Positions 1 through 10,696 are shown, counted from the first letter of the stretch. The stretch is DNA of 32,960 nt from Actinomycetota bacterium (GCA_947450175.1 CANFUR010000004.1:1-32960); one strand, 5' to 3'. Notes: generated by a model not told the origin, from the sequence alone. Made by a program: numbers and translations.

Positions 1-1826
<1,826 letters not shown>

Positions 1827-1887
1827 TTATCGCTTTCAATTGTGCTTAGTATGGACGGAGCGGTAGCGGCTCGCAAATTATGAGAGA

Positions 1888-1893
1888 TAGGCT
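1888..1893 (+). promoter_or_regulatory. -10 element TAGGCT for nnrD (leaderless)
   Basis: TAGGCT ends exactly 6 bases before the ATG at 1900 and no Shine-Dalgarno motif intervenes, so transcription would start at the start codon. This supports 1900 over the in-frame ATG at 1912. Confidence 0.6.
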
Positions 1894-1899
1894 GAGTTC

Positions 1900-2745
1900 A
1901 TGAGCAGAACAATGAAAAAGTGGACCGCTCGTGATGTCAAAGAATGCATCATTATTCCGAGCGATTTAGATCATAAATATTCGCGCGGAGTTATTGGTGT
2001 TATTACAGGTTCTGCGCAATATCCGGGTGCTGCAGTTCTAACAACGTCTGCAGCTGCAGCTACTGGTATCGGAATGATTAGATTTCATAGTTCATCCGGA
2101 TTAGCCCACCTTGTTTTACATTCCACTCCTTCCTGCGTTGTTGCGCCCGGAAAAGTATCGGCATGGCTCATAGGTTCTGGAATATCTTCTAAGAAATATT
2201 CAGATGTGACCACGTTGCTACGTCACCGATGGTTTGCATTGGCAAGAAAACAAACCGTGCCGACAGTTCTTGATGCCGGTGCGCTTTATTTTGCTGGTTC
2301 ATTGGAACAACCAACCTTGATTACACCTCACTGCGGGGAACTCTCTGCACTTTTAAAGGCTCGCGGTTTCCCGGTATCGGCTGAGGCAATTGAAGGAGAT
2401 CCCAAGAAGTGGGTGACTAACGCAGCTCAGACTCTGGGCGTAACCGTTTTGCTTAAAGGTTCAGTGACATATGTAGCTAATGACAATGTACTCATTGAAC
2501 TACCGAAGGCAACTCCTTGGCTTGCAACTGCAGGTAGCGGCGATGTACTTGCGGGGATAATTGGTGCTTTAGTTGCAACTAATTCAATTGAAATTCTTAA
2601 TGATTACAATCGGTTGGCCGAAGTAGCAGCTACGGGCGCATACATACATGCACAGGCTGCATTAAATGCGTCTAGGGGAGGCCCTATATCTGCGGAAATG
2701 ATAATCGAACACATATCTGGAGCCATCTCTCAATTAATAAAGTAA
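1900..2745 (+). CDS. nnrD: ADP-dependent NAD(P)H-hydrate dehydratase, stand-alone
   Basis: Repairs hydrated NADH and NADPH using ADP, in a ribokinase-like fold. Visible signatures are the N-terminal GSAQYPGAAVLTTSAAAATG segment, TPHCGELSALL, LLKGSVTYVAN, and ATAGSGDVLAGIIGALVA, which carries the Gly-Gly-Asp-type catalytic aspartate. At 281 aa it is only the dehydratase half: the NnrE epimerase domain that many bacteria fuse to the N-terminus is absent. The start at 1900 is preferred because TAGGCT lies 6 bases upstream. The next gene starts 48 bases downstream behind its own -10 hexamer, so this is probably a single-gene transcript. Confidence 0.9.
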   Translation: MSRTMKKWTARDVKECIIIPSDLDHKYSRGVIGVITGSAQYPGAAVLTTSAAAATGIGMIRFHSSSGLAHLVLHSTPSCVVAPGKVSAWLIGSGISSKKYSDVTTLLRHRWFALARKQTVPTVLDAGALYFAGSLEQPTLITPHCGELSALLKARGFPVSAEAIEGDPKKWVTNAAQTLGVTVLLKGSVTYVANDNVLIELPKATPWLATAGSGDVLAGIIGALVATNSIEILNDYNRLAEVAATGAYIHAQAALNASRGGPISAEMIIEHISGAISQLIK

Positions 2746-2780
2746 TTTCCTAGCAGTGGAGTAATAATTTACTTCAGGTT

Positions 2781-2786
2781 TAACCT
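2781..2786 (+). promoter_or_regulatory. -10 element TAACCT for the response regulator (leaderless)
   Basis: TAACCT followed by 7 bases and then the ATG at 2794. No Shine-Dalgarno motif is present. Confidence 0.55.
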
Positions 2787-2793
2787 TAAAGAC

Positions 2794-3462
2794 ATGAAAG
2801 AGCGCGTATTGGTAATCATCGATGATGCTTTTGAAATGTCCACATTGGTATCGGCTTTACGTTTACATGAAATAGATGTAATCGGTGAAGCTAAGAGCGA
2901 ATCACTGGCACTTAATTTGTTGAGGCGGTTGCAACCTGATGTGGTCTTACTTGATATGAGAATTGCTGGGATTTCTGCCGTAAAAATTGCGGTAAATATG
3001 CGCAAAGAAAATCCAAACATTGGTCTTGTAATTCTCAAAGATTGTTCAGATCTGCGTCTCGTCGGTGAATCTAATGATGATGTTCCTGCCGGAACGAAGA
3101 TTTTGCTAAAAAAATCTATAGTCGATTTTACTGTCTTATGTAACGCGATTGCAGAATCACGAATTGCTGGCAAAGAAAAACATAAAGTTGCCTGGATCAA
3201 TGGCAATATGTCAGTTCAGGAAAAAGGAATCCTTTCTCTTATGGCGAATTTAACAAATACACAAGTTGAAGTGCTGCGCCTAGTTGCAGATGGTTTGACC
3301 AATGCCCAGATAGGTCGTACACGCTACGTCAGTGAAAAGTCTGTGGAACAAGTGATTTCACGAGTTGCCCAAGAGTTAAATGTGCAACCAGATCGCAATA
3401 TGAATATGCGCGTTCAGTTAGTCGGCGAGTATTACCGTTGGTTAGGCGCGCCTCACCACTAA
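2794..3462 (+). CDS. LuxR/NarL-type response regulator, orphan
   Basis: Two-domain transcription factor of 222 aa, the usual NarL-family size. The receiver domain covers about residues 3-120: acidic pair Asp10-Asp11, phospho-acceptor Asp54 in VVLLDMRI, and the beta-5 lysine at Lys106/Lys107 in ILLKKS. The position normally held by the switch Thr/Ser at the end of beta-4 appears to be lysine (VILKDC, Lys82), so phospho-signalling may be atypical. The C-terminal GerE helix-turn-helix is at about residues 150-200: LTNTQVEVLRLVADGLTNAQI, then SEKSVEQVISRVAQEL. No histidine kinase gene is in the window. The next two ORFs follow closely on the same strand. The target genes cannot be read from the sequence. 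Confidence 0.85.
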   Translation: MKERVLVIIDDAFEMSTLVSALRLHEIDVIGEAKSESLALNLLRRLQPDVVLLDMRIAGISAVKIAVNMRKENPNIGLVILKDCSDLRLVGESNDDVPAGTKILLKKSIVDFTVLCNAIAESRIAGKEKHKVAWINGNMSVQEKGILSLMANLTNTQVEVLRLVADGLTNAQIGRTRYVSEKSVEQVISRVAQELNVQPDRNMNMRVQLVGEYYRWLGAPHH

Positions 3463-3463
3463 T

Positions 3464-3469
3464 TATACT
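3464..3469 (+). promoter_or_regulatory. Possible -10 element TATACT before the gamma/tau-like gene
   Basis: TATACT lies just after the response-regulator stop codon, 25 bases before the ATG at 3495. A weaker TAATGT at 3481-3486 sits 8 bases before the same ATG. Either could give a short or leaderless transcript covering this gene and the muramidase. Confidence 0.4.
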
Positions 3470-3494
3470 GTTCAACTCGGTAATGTTAACCGTT

Positions 3495-3752
3495 ATGGAG
3501 CTGCAAGATATTCGTAACAGATGGAACGAAGTCCTTGATGCAGTCCTTGAAGTTGACCGAGTCTCATGGCTTTCTTTTTTTGATGCCCGATTAGCTGAAT
3601 TCGATGGAAAAACTCTTACTTTAGATTTTTCTGATGCCCGTAAACTTTCAAACTCTCATGAATTCTCAGACGTTCGCATAAAGCAACATGAGATTTTGAT
3701 TGACGTAATATCGAAAATATTTGGCATCAATATCTCGATTGCTGAACTATGA
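3495..3752 (+). CDS. Small protein resembling the DnaX (gamma/tau) C-terminal domain
   Basis: An 85-residue protein whose pattern matches, from memory, the conserved C-terminal domain of actinobacterial DNA polymerase III gamma/tau: a start like L-x-x-[IL]-R-x-x-W, then W-x-x-V-L-x-A-V, a Trp about 15 residues later (VSWLSFFDARLAEF), a beta hairpin DGKTLTLDFSDA, a helix, and an ending I-x-x-I-F-G-I-N-x-x-I (compare V-x-G-x-D-W in DnaX). It has no ATPase or clamp-loader core. I chose ATG 3495 because the conserved region begins at once; in-frame starts at 3483 and 3438 exist, the latter overlapping the regulator. Its stop overlaps the muramidase start as ATGA. Function unknown: possibly a free-standing tau-like binding module. 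The resemblance has not been tested by profile search. Confidence 0.65.
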   Translation: MELQDIRNRWNEVLDAVLEVDRVSWLSFFDARLAEFDGKTLTLDFSDARKLSNSHEFSDVRIKQHEILIDVISKIFGINISIAEL

Positions 3753-5368
3753 GATTTCGTGCTACCGCAACTGCTTTTGCTTTAGCGGCACTTGTGATTG
3801 GCATCCCTCAAGCTATGGCTACAACTACGTCGCTGACTATGTCGGTGCGCCAGACCCCTTCAGCCTCTGAATCAATCGTAACTTTTTACGGAACTATCAA
3901 GCCCGCCAAATCAGGGTTGAGTGTGAAAATTCAAACTAACTCCGCGGGAGTTTGGAAAAAAACGAAACTTGTAGCAAAAACTAGTAAAGCTGGAACATGG
4001 AAAACCACCGCCGTGGCAACCTCTTTCGATATTCCCATTAAGTATCGCGCACAGGTTAATGTGCGAGGCAAAATCACTTACTCACCTATTCGAACAATCA
4101 CCATTAAGAACGTGCCTGAAATTTCAACTGCCGATCCATCAATGGTTATTGACCAGTTAGGCCCAGGTGGGCGAATTCATGGCGCTGATATCAGTAGGTG
4201 GCAACACCCAAATGACAAACAGATTGATTTTGCTAAAGCGTACGAGTCTGGACTTAGATTCGTCATGATTAAGGCATCTGATACTCGCGATGATGCCGAT
4301 GCGCAGTCTCTTAAATATTTAGTTATGGATCATTCCGCCGCGCAGGCTGCGGGTTTGTATACCGGCTTTTATCACTATGCGATATTGCCTGACGTAACTG
4401 ATCGCGATGCAGTTATTCGAGATGCAACTGCTCAGGCACAAAAGGCTATTTGGCGTTTAGCTTCACTGGGTGGCTATTCCGAGAGAGATCTTCCCTACGC
4501 CCTTGATCTTGAAAATAAATGTGTCCGACTATCAACTTCTGGTGCTTGTCAACAATATGCCACGCGCGCAAATGTAACTTTGTGGGCAGAAACTTTCTTA
4601 GGGCTTTTGAAAGTTAAAACTGGAAAAACTCCAATTTTGTATTCATTTTCAAATTTCCTTGAAAGTTCTATGGATAAAAGTGCAATTCTCGCCCAATATC
4701 CATTGTGGCTGGCTCAATATGCAATCGATCCATTTAATCCAATTAATTCCCCCGGATTAAAAGCTGGCGGTTGCTACGTGCATTCATGGACGGGTTCCAA
4801 CTGCGATTCTCAATGGACTGTATGGCAGTACACATCATGCGGAATCGCACCAAAATATGGTGTTCCTGGAACTCGATTAGACCTTAATATTTTCAGAGGC
4901 ACAGCTGGAGACTTCTTAAACTTAGCTAAAGGAAGTTGGATCCCATCAACTCTAGATTTAATGCCAAATAATGAACCAACACAAATGGTAATAAACGCAC
5001 AATCTGCCAGCACAACTAACAAATTGGTCACATTCAAAGCCACGGTTGTGCGACCAGATTCAACTCCTGTTGTAACAGGTGCAATTAAATTTGTTTTTGA
5101 TCCGGCCACGATTCCTGCAATCAAGCCTGTGCAAACAGTTTTACGTGCAACAAGCGGTGAATGGACCCTTGCAATTAAAGGTATCCCTGCTGGAACATAT
5201 CTTGGAAAAGTTGTTTATACAGATGTTTCTCAAACACATGCGCAGAGTTTTCAATCAACTAGCTTCACCGTGACACAAGGTCCGACACCATCACCAACAC
5301 CGACAGCAACAATAAAACCAACGCCTAAACCTTCAGTAGATGGATGCGCTAATCAGATTAAGAATTAA
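3749..5368 (+). CDS. Secreted GH25 muramidase (lysozyme) with Ig-like domains
   Basis: Predicted extracellular N-acetylmuramidase of 539 aa that cleaves peptidoglycan. A Sec signal peptide covers residues 1-24 (hydrophobic ALAALVIGIP, cleavage after AMA). A beta-rich Ig-like region spans about 28-125. The GH25 barrel spans about 143-392: Asp147 in HGADISRWQ, MIKASD, FYHYA, the catalytic pair Asp253/Glu255 in YALDLEN, PILYSFSNF, PLWLAQYA, WTVWQYTS and LDLNIF. A second Ig-like domain spans about 410-508. A Pro/Thr-rich tail ends soon after, with no LPXTG, membrane anchor or cell-wall repeat visible. ATG 3749 overlaps the preceding stop (ATGA), implying translational coupling to the gamma/tau-like gene. 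The 3' end overlaps convergent glpD by 11 bases. Likely role is cell-wall remodelling or lysis of other bacteria; nothing nearby looks phage-derived. Confidence 0.9.
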   Translation: MRFRATATAFALAALVIGIPQAMATTTSLTMSVRQTPSASESIVTFYGTIKPAKSGLSVKIQTNSAGVWKKTKLVAKTSKAGTWKTTAVATSFDIPIKYRAQVNVRGKITYSPIRTITIKNVPEISTADPSMVIDQLGPGGRIHGADISRWQHPNDKQIDFAKAYESGLRFVMIKASDTRDDADAQSLKYLVMDHSAAQAAGLYTGFYHYAILPDVTDRDAVIRDATAQAQKAIWRLASLGGYSERDLPYALDLENKCVRLSTSGACQQYATRANVTLWAETFLGLLKVKTGKTPILYSFSNFLESSMDKSAILAQYPLWLAQYAIDPFNPINSPGLKAGGCYVHSWTGSNCDSQWTVWQYTSCGIAPKYGVPGTRLDLNIFRGTAGDFLNLAKGSWIPSTLDLMPNNEPTQMVINAQSASTTNKLVTFKATVVRPDSTPVVTGAIKFVFDPATIPAIKPVQTVLRATSGEWTLAIKGIPAGTYLGKVVYTDVSQTHAQSFQSTSFTVTQGPTPSPTPTATIKPTPKPSVDGCANQIKN

Positions 5369-7031
5369 TAGCTTCGTGTTCTTCTAAGAGTTGATCCAAC
5401 GCTTCTAGTTCACGATCTACAAGCTCTTCATAAGCAGTTACTGAAGCTTTACGTTCTTTAACGCTCCAACCAAGAACCGGGGCGATAATTGCTGCAATCT
5501 CATCGGCTAAATGCACACCGTGATCTTGGGCTTCAAAAGCTATACGTGTACGACGTGAAATAACATCATCAACAGTACGTGCGCCTTCGTGGCTGGCTGC
5601 ATATTGAATTTCAGCTTTTATATAGAGCAAATCAGGGTCAATCTTTACTGCCAACTTTGGATTTTCATCTATAAGTTCAAGAAGTTCACTAATCATTGAT
5701 CCATAACGGTTAAGCAAATGCGTAATTGTTTCTGCATCAAGGCCACTGGTCTGGCTCAAACGCTCAACTTGCTGCTCCAAAGCAAAATAGCCATCGGCGC
5801 CAACTAAAGGAAGTTTTTCGGTCACTGATTCTGGCTTAATAGCGCGAAGTTCAATGACCGCGCGATCAATTACATCTTTAGCCATGACACGGTAAGTCGT
5901 GTATTTACCGCCAGCGATACTGACAAAACCTGCAGCTGGTCTATCAACGGTATGTTCGCGAGAAAGTTTTGTTGTTGCTGAATTCTTATTATTTGCCACT
6001 AATGGGCGCAGTCCTGCATAGACTCCAATAATTTCTTCAACTTTAAGTTTTGGAGACAAAACACGGTTTGCTTGATCCAAGATGTATTGAACATCTTCTC
6101 GGCTTGCAAATGGTTCTGCTCGATCACCCGTATACGGTGTATCGGTTGTTCCCACAATCCATTTGTCTCCCCACGGAATTAAGAATAAAACAGAGACTGG
6201 GGTTTTTAGAATGATTCCAGCATTTGATTTAATTGCAGAACCTGGAAGAACGATGTGTACGCCCTTACTCATTGTTACGCCGTATCCTGGCTTTAGGTCA
6301 AACTTAGCGTGAAGTTCATCGCTCCAAATTCCCGCGCACATTACGGTTGCAGTTGCGGTGATGTTGATAGTTTTTCCAGAAACTAAATTTTTAGCTTTAA
6401 CACCAACTACACGTTTACCTTCACGAATTAATGATTCGGCACTTACTCGTGTTGCGATAACTGCTCCATGCCTTGCTGCAGTGCGCACGATAGTCATTGT
6501 GTGGCGAGCATCATCGACTTGTGCATCAAAGTACTTAATTGCACCTGTAATGAGATCTGGACGAAGTGAAGGTGCAATTTCATGGATCTGCTTCTGACCA
6601 ATGTGTTTATGCCACGGCAATGCGCGTTGAAAACCACGCAAGGCATCATAAAGTGCAAGACCTGCGCCAACGTATGTACGTTCTTTAAATTTTTCAGTTA
6701 GCGGAAATAAGAAACCTACTGGCTTTACTAAATGTGGCGAAAGCGATGAGACCATTAATTCGCGCTCATGCAACGCCTCGCGTACTAATTTGAAATCGTA
6801 CTGTTCTAGGTAGCGAAGTCCGCCGTGAATAAGTTTGCTAGATCGAGATGATGTTCCAGCTGCTAAATCTTGAGATTCAATTAACGCTACTTTGAGTCCG
6901 CGTGATGCAGCATCTAAGGCTGCTCCTGCTCCTGTGACTCCCCCGCCAATAACTAAGACATCAAAAGATTCACTCGATAATTGAGAAATGGCGGCTTCAC
7001 GCTGGTCAGGTCCGAGCTGTGAGCGGAACAT
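5358..7031 (-). CDS. glpD: Aerobic glycerol-3-phosphate dehydrogenase (FAD)
   Basis: Oxidises sn-glycerol 3-phosphate to dihydroxyacetone phosphate and passes electrons to the quinone pool at the membrane. At 557 aa it has normal GlpD length. The N-terminal FAD-binding Rossmann motif is at about residues 28-40 (IGGGVTGAGAALDAASRG). HGGLRYLEQYDFKLVREAL, a second glycine-rich stretch and GLRPLVAN/SIAGGKYTTYRVMAKD are typical of the family. The C-terminal capping domain lies at about 440-540. The ATG at 7029-7031 follows GGAGA with nine bases between. It is divergent from glpK, which supplies its substrate; no glpF transporter gene is visible in the window. Confidence 0.95.
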   Translation of the reverse strand: MFRSQLGPDQREAAISQLSSESFDVLVIGGGVTGAGAALDAASRGLKVALIESQDLAAGTSSRSSKLIHGGLRYLEQYDFKLVREALHERELMVSSLSPHLVKPVGFLFPLTEKFKERTYVGAGLALYDALRGFQRALPWHKHIGQKQIHEIAPSLRPDLITGAIKYFDAQVDDARHTMTIVRTAARHGAVIATRVSAESLIREGKRVVGVKAKNLVSGKTINITATATVMCAGIWSDELHAKFDLKPGYGVTMSKGVHIVLPGSAIKSNAGIILKTPVSVLFLIPWGDKWIVGTTDTPYTGDRAEPFASREDVQYILDQANRVLSPKLKVEEIIGVYAGLRPLVANNKNSATTKLSREHTVDRPAAGFVSIAGGKYTTYRVMAKDVIDRAVIELRAIKPESVTEKLPLVGADGYFALEQQVERLSQTSGLDAETITHLLNRYGSMISELLELIDENPKLAVKIDPDLLYIKAEIQYAASHEGARTVDDVISRRTRIAFEAQDHGVHLADEIAAIIAPVLGWSVKERKASVTAYEELVDRELEALDQLLEEHEAINS

Positions 7032-7053
7032 AATCGTTGATTCTCCATTGCAT
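7006..7053 (-). other. Possible leaderless 15-codon upstream ORF overlapping the glpD start
   Basis: On the minus strand TACTCT is followed by 6 bases and then an ATG at 7053-7051, exactly the leaderless spacing used elsewhere here. That ATG is out of frame with glpD and opens MQWRINDYVPLTART, stopping 26 bases inside glpD. The glpD Shine-Dalgarno motif lies inside this small ORF. It could tune glpD translation, or be chance. Confidence 0.25.
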
Positions 7054-7058
7054 CTGGG

Positions 7059-7065
7059 TAGAGTA
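7059..7065. promoter_or_regulatory. Overlapping divergent -10 elements for glpD and glpK
   Basis: TAGAGTA reads TAGAGT on the plus strand (toward glpK) and TACTCT on the minus strand (toward glpD), both TANNNT. Bases 7059-7077 also resemble the DtxR/IdeR iron box, about 15 of 19 positions against TTAGGTTAGCCTAACCTAA as I remember it. The same heptamer recurs in the alpha-galactosidase/galT divergent region. Confidence 0.45.
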
Positions 7066-7097
7066 AGCCTAACTTAATTGTGAAAGGTTTTCACTAC

Positions 7098-8585
7098 GTG
7101 AGATATGTCGGCAGTTTGGATCAGGGAACTTCAAGCACCCGTTTTATGATTTTTGATCATGCTGGCAAAGTTGTAGGACAACACCAACTCGAACACCGAC
7201 AGATTCTGCTCAAGGCAGGCTGGGTTGAGCATGACGCCAGTGAAATTTGGGAGCGAGTTCAAGAAGTCATTGCTGCAGCACTCAAGCAAGCCAATATTTT
7301 GGGTTCAGATTTAGCTGCAATCGGAATCACTAATCAACGCGAAACAACACTTATCTGGGATAAAAAAACAGGTGCGCCGCTAGCCAATGCAATCGTGTGG
7401 CAAGACACCCGCACTGTTGATTTTCTAGAAACTTTGAGCCCATCCCAAAAGGAAACAATTCAATTCAAAACTGGTCTTACTATCGCACCTTATTTTTCGG
7501 CAAGTAAAATGCATTGGTTGCTCAATAATGTCACGGGTGCAAAGAGTGAAAATGCAATCCTGGGAACTATTGATTCATGGTTACTGTGGAATTTATCTGG
7601 CGGGGTGCAAGGCGGTGTTCACTTAACTGATGTTACAAATGCCAGCCGTACATTGTTAATGAACCTTGAGACACTTGACTGGGACGATGAGTTACTGGAA
7701 ATTTTTGGTGTTTCGCGCTCAATGCTTCCAACAATTAAATCATCATCAGAAACTTACGCATTAACAAATCCTCACGGACCTTTTGGTACTGCCGTTCCAA
7801 TTGCGGGAATTTTAGGTGACCAGCAAGCAGCAATGGTGGGCCAAGTATGCTTTGATCGTGGAGAATCCAAGACAACATATGGAACAGGTAACTTTGCTTT
7901 ACTCAACACTGGTACCGACATTGTTCGATCAAAAAATGGTTTACTGACTACAGTTTGTTTTAAGTTTGGTGATCAACCAGCCAAATACGCCCTTGAGGGT
8001 TCGGTTGCTGTTACCGGTTCTGCGATCCAGTGGCTACGCGATCAACTTGGAATTATTAACAACGCAGCCGAGACGGAAAATCTTGCCTCCTCTGTCTCTG
8101 ATACAGCCGGCGTTTATTTTGTTCCAGCATTTTCTGGGTTATTTGCCCCTTACTGGCGAAGTGATGCGCGCGGAGCAATTGTTGGTTTAACTCGTGCGGC
8201 AACTAAAGCCCACTTAGCGCGGGCGGCCTTGGAAGCCATCTGTTATCAAACACGTGATGTTATGGATGCCATGGTTGCCGATAGTGGGGTACCTATGTTT
8301 GAAATGCGTGTTGACGGTGGAATTACAGCTAACTCGTTGTGTATGCAGATGCAGGCAGACATCATGGGAATCGATATCACTCGGCCATTAATTGGAGAAA
8401 CGACTGCACTTGGCGCGGCATATGCCGCAGGTCTTGCCGTTAGTTTCTGGAGTTCACAAGATGAAGTTAAAAAACAGTGGCAGCAATCGCGCAGATGGTC
8501 GCCCACCTCAACAAGAGAAGTTCGAGAATCCGGCTATAAGCAGTGGAAAAAAGCTGTAGAGCGCACGTTAAATTGGATTGATTAA
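7098..8585 (+). CDS. glpK: Glycerol kinase
   Basis: Phosphorylates glycerol with ATP to glycerol 3-phosphate, the substrate of the divergent glpD product. FGGY-kinase motifs are clear: [15 protein letters not shown] near the N-terminus (phosphate-binding loop), [75 protein letters not shown], and [20 protein letters not shown] in the C-terminal lobe. GTG 7098 is preferred because AAAGG lies 10 bases upstream and the N-terminus M-R-Y-V-G-x-x-D-Q-G-T matches family starts. A GTG at 7080 would add six residues but lacks a ribosome-binding site. The stop shares TTAA with the stop of the convergent alpha-galactosidase gene. Confidence 0.95.
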   Translation: MRYVGSLDQGTSSTRFMIFDHAGKVVGQHQLEHRQILLKAGWVEHDASEIWERVQEVIAAALKQANILGSDLAAIGITNQRETTLIWDKKTGAPLANAIVWQDTRTVDFLETLSPSQKETIQFKTGLTIAPYFSASKMHWLLNNVTGAKSENAILGTIDSWLLWNLSGGVQGGVHLTDVTNASRTLLMNLETLDWDDELLEIFGVSRSMLPTIKSSSETYALTNPHGPFGTAVPIAGILGDQQAAMVGQVCFDRGESKTTYGTGNFALLNTGTDIVRSKNGLLTTVCFKFGDQPAKYALEGSVAVTGSAIQWLRDQLGIINNAAETENLASSVSDTAGVYFVPAFSGLFAPYWRSDARGAIVGLTRAATKAHLARAALEAICYQTRDVMDAMVADSGVPMFEMRVDGGITANSLCMQMQADIMGIDITRPLIGETTALGAAYAAGLAVSFWSSQDEVKKQWQQSRRWSPTSTREVRESGYKQWKKAVERTLNWID

Positions 8586-10684
8586 AGCTTAATAATTTCG
8601 ATTAGAAATGCGTTAGCTGGTGCAAGTATCGGCGCAGTAACACCAATTGTTGCAAGTGCAGAACCTGACATTGTGATTCCCTGCATCCATTCTGGTGGAG
8701 AAATTAACATGAAACGTGGCTTCCCAGCTGGATAAACCGCTTTCACTGAATATGTAGAAGTTGCATCAAGGCCCGGAAACTTTAGTGCGGCAGGATGAAT
8801 CGCCCCTGTTGGGGTTAATTGAACATAAGCAAAAATAAATTTCTTTGCATCTTTAGCGCTTACGCCATATAGATACCCATGCTCATCTGGATAATCAACA
8901 CGAATTGATTTTCCACTGTGTAACAGTGCACGGTTTTCTTTGTAATAAGCAGCCCATGTAGCAAGGTGTTTTCTTTCATCTGGCGTAGCTTCAGTGATAT
9001 TCCATTCAATTCCAGCATGACCAAAGAGTGCAGTTACTGCGCGCATTGATAGTTCCAAGGTACGACCAGTTTGATGGCCACGAGTTGGACCAATATGAGT
9101 TCCAAGTAGTTCTGGGGGAATAACTTGAGAAGTCCAACGCTGAATAGTTTGACGTTCTAACGCATCATTGTTATCGCTTGTCCAGAAACGATCAACATAA
9201 TCAATGACGCCTAAATCAATGCGTGCACCACCTGATGCACATGATTCAATCTCTAAACCTGGGTGCAGCTTTTTGAGTTCAGCAAACAAACGGTAAATGG
9301 CCTGTGTTTGCCGACGTACTCCAGCATGACCTAGATGGCCTGCATCAACAAGGGTGCGGTTGTGATCCCATTTAATATAAACAATGTTGTGGGCTGATAG
9401 CACCGCCGATGTTTGTTCGAGCACATGGTTATATGCTCCTTCATGTCCAAGATCTAGAACTAATTGATGACGCCACAGCGGTGGGATTCGATCACCTTCA
9501 TGCAAAATCCATTCTGGATGTGCGCGATATAAATCAGAATCAGGGTTAACCATTTCGCCTTCAAACCACAATCCAAACTCAATGCCCTTGCCATTAATGT
9601 ATTCAATAATTGGCGTTAAACCATTGGGCCAAACTGCTGGATCAATTACCCAGTCCCCTAAACCAGCACGATCATTACGTCTGAAATGAAACCAACCATC
9701 ATCTAAAACAACACGTTCAACGCCTACCTCGGCAGCAACATCTACTAGCGCCATAATTTTATTTTCATCGTGATCAAAGTAGAGCGCTTCCCACATATTT
9801 AACGTAAGTGGGCGAGGACGTTTTGGATGTGCATCGCGTGCACGCAGGTGTGAATGAAAAGCTGAACTAATACCATCAAGACCTTGGCTGGAATAAACGG
9901 CCACAAGTGCTGGTGCTTGATAGCTCTCTTGCGGGGCAAGAACTACTTCACCTGGAAGCAAAAGTTCACCTGCGCCAATTGATTGTTGCCCTTCAAATCC
10001 GCGTTCAACCAGATAATGTGAATTTCCGCTCCATGCGATGCTTGTTGCCCATGCAGAACCTGATTGAAAAGAAGTTTGGGCGGTTAATGCGATATCTGCA
10101 ATTGAAAAATTATGTCCGCTCCGACCCTCGCGAGATTCACGAACCCATGTTCCAGTTTGAATATCGCGTCGTTGAGGTTGGCGCTCTTTTGACCAGCGGC
10201 CTGCAAAATCTAGAGTTTGTGTGGCCTCTTGTGGCAGTGGAAGCCAGTGGATAAATTCATTAACTACATAATCACTCTCGCCAATATTTTTTAATACCGC
10301 GCTTTGAGTAAGAACTCCGAAATTATCCAAATCAAAAATGATTGCTACTTCAAGTTCGGCATGGAAATCGCGTAGTGTCACGGCGCAATGATTATTGTGG
10401 TGATGAAAATCAGTAACTTCAAACTTAGTCGACCATGCGCTACCGTTGCGATGACCTGATAATGCTGGACGACCTAAGAAACCACGTGCACTTTCGCGCA
10501 TTAAACCAGGAAACTGTGGTTCGTCCCACGAACTATTTGCAATCGAAGATCGACTCGCAGCTGCAATGTCATGGATTTCACCAAGAAGCGGGGCTCCCCA
10601 ATGGCGAATAACTAGGGCCCCATTAACTACCTCAATAAGCAACGAGGAAGTTGGAGCGCTCAAAATCGCAGATTGCTTAGTCAC
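8582..10684 (-). CDS. Alpha-galactosidase, GH36 (GH-D clan)
   Basis: Releases galactose from alpha-galactosides such as melibiose and raffinose-type sugars. It is 700 aa, normal for GH36. An N-terminal beta-sandwich occupies about residues 1-285; the TIM barrel follows, with [34 protein letters not shown], the nucleophile Asp440 in [10 protein letters not shown], the [13 protein letters not shown] motif, and the acid/base Asp504 in WTSDNND. The C-terminal beta domain ends at the stop. No signal peptide is visible, so it should act in the cytoplasm on imported sugar. The GTG start at 10684-10682 lies 6 bases after TACTCT (leaderless). It is divergent from galT-galE-galK, which would metabolise the released galactose. 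Confidence 0.93.
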   Translation of the reverse strand: MTKQSAILSAPTSSLLIEVVNGALVIRHWGAPLLGEIHDIAAASRSSIANSSWDEPQFPGLMRESARGFLGRPALSGHRNGSAWSTKFEVTDFHHHNNHCAVTLRDFHAELEVAIIFDLDNFGVLTQSAVLKNIGESDYVVNEFIHWLPLPQEATQTLDFAGRWSKERQPQRRDIQTGTWVRESREGRSGHNFSIADIALTAQTSFQSGSAWATSIAWSGNSHYLVERGFEGQQSIGAGELLLPGEVVLAPQESYQAPALVAVYSSQGLDGISSAFHSHLRARDAHPKRPRPLTLNMWEALYFDHDENKIMALVDVAAEVGVERVVLDDGWFHFRRNDRAGLGDWVIDPAVWPNGLTPIIEYINGKGIEFGLWFEGEMVNPDSDLYRAHPEWILHEGDRIPPLWRHQLVLDLGHEGAYNHVLEQTSAVLSAHNIVYIKWDHNRTLVDAGHLGHAGVRRQTQAIYRLFAELKKLHPGLEIESCASGGARIDLGVIDYVDRFWTSDNNDALERQTIQRWTSQVIPPELLGTHIGPTRGHQTGRTLELSMRAVTALFGHAGIEWNITEATPDERKHLATWAAYYKENRALLHSGKSIRVDYPDEHGYLYGVSAKDAKKFIFAYVQLTPTGAIHPAALKFPGLDATSTYSVKAVYPAGKPRFMLISPPEWMQGITMSGSALATIGVTAPILAPANAFLIEIIKL

Positions 10685-10689
10685 AAAGG

Positions 10690-10696
10690 TAGAGTA
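10690..10696. promoter_or_regulatory. Overlapping divergent -10 elements for alpha-galactosidase and galT
   Basis: The 20-base gap between the divergent start codons contains TAGAGTA. It gives TAGAGT 9 bases before the galT ATG on the plus strand and TACTCT 6 bases before the alpha-galactosidase GTG on the minus strand. The two promoters share six of seven bases, so RNA polymerase could occupy only one at a time. Any -35 or operator must lie inside the coding regions. Confidence 0.55.

Noticed and set aside
2769-3206. A 145-codon minus-strand ORF opposite the response regulator
   Set aside because: It is the antisense shadow of the receiver domain, which is clearly the real gene.
5281-5365. 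Pro/Thr-rich repeat at the end of the muramidase as a DNA repeat element
   Set aside because: It is a short low-complexity coding tail, not a dispersed or tandem DNA repeat.
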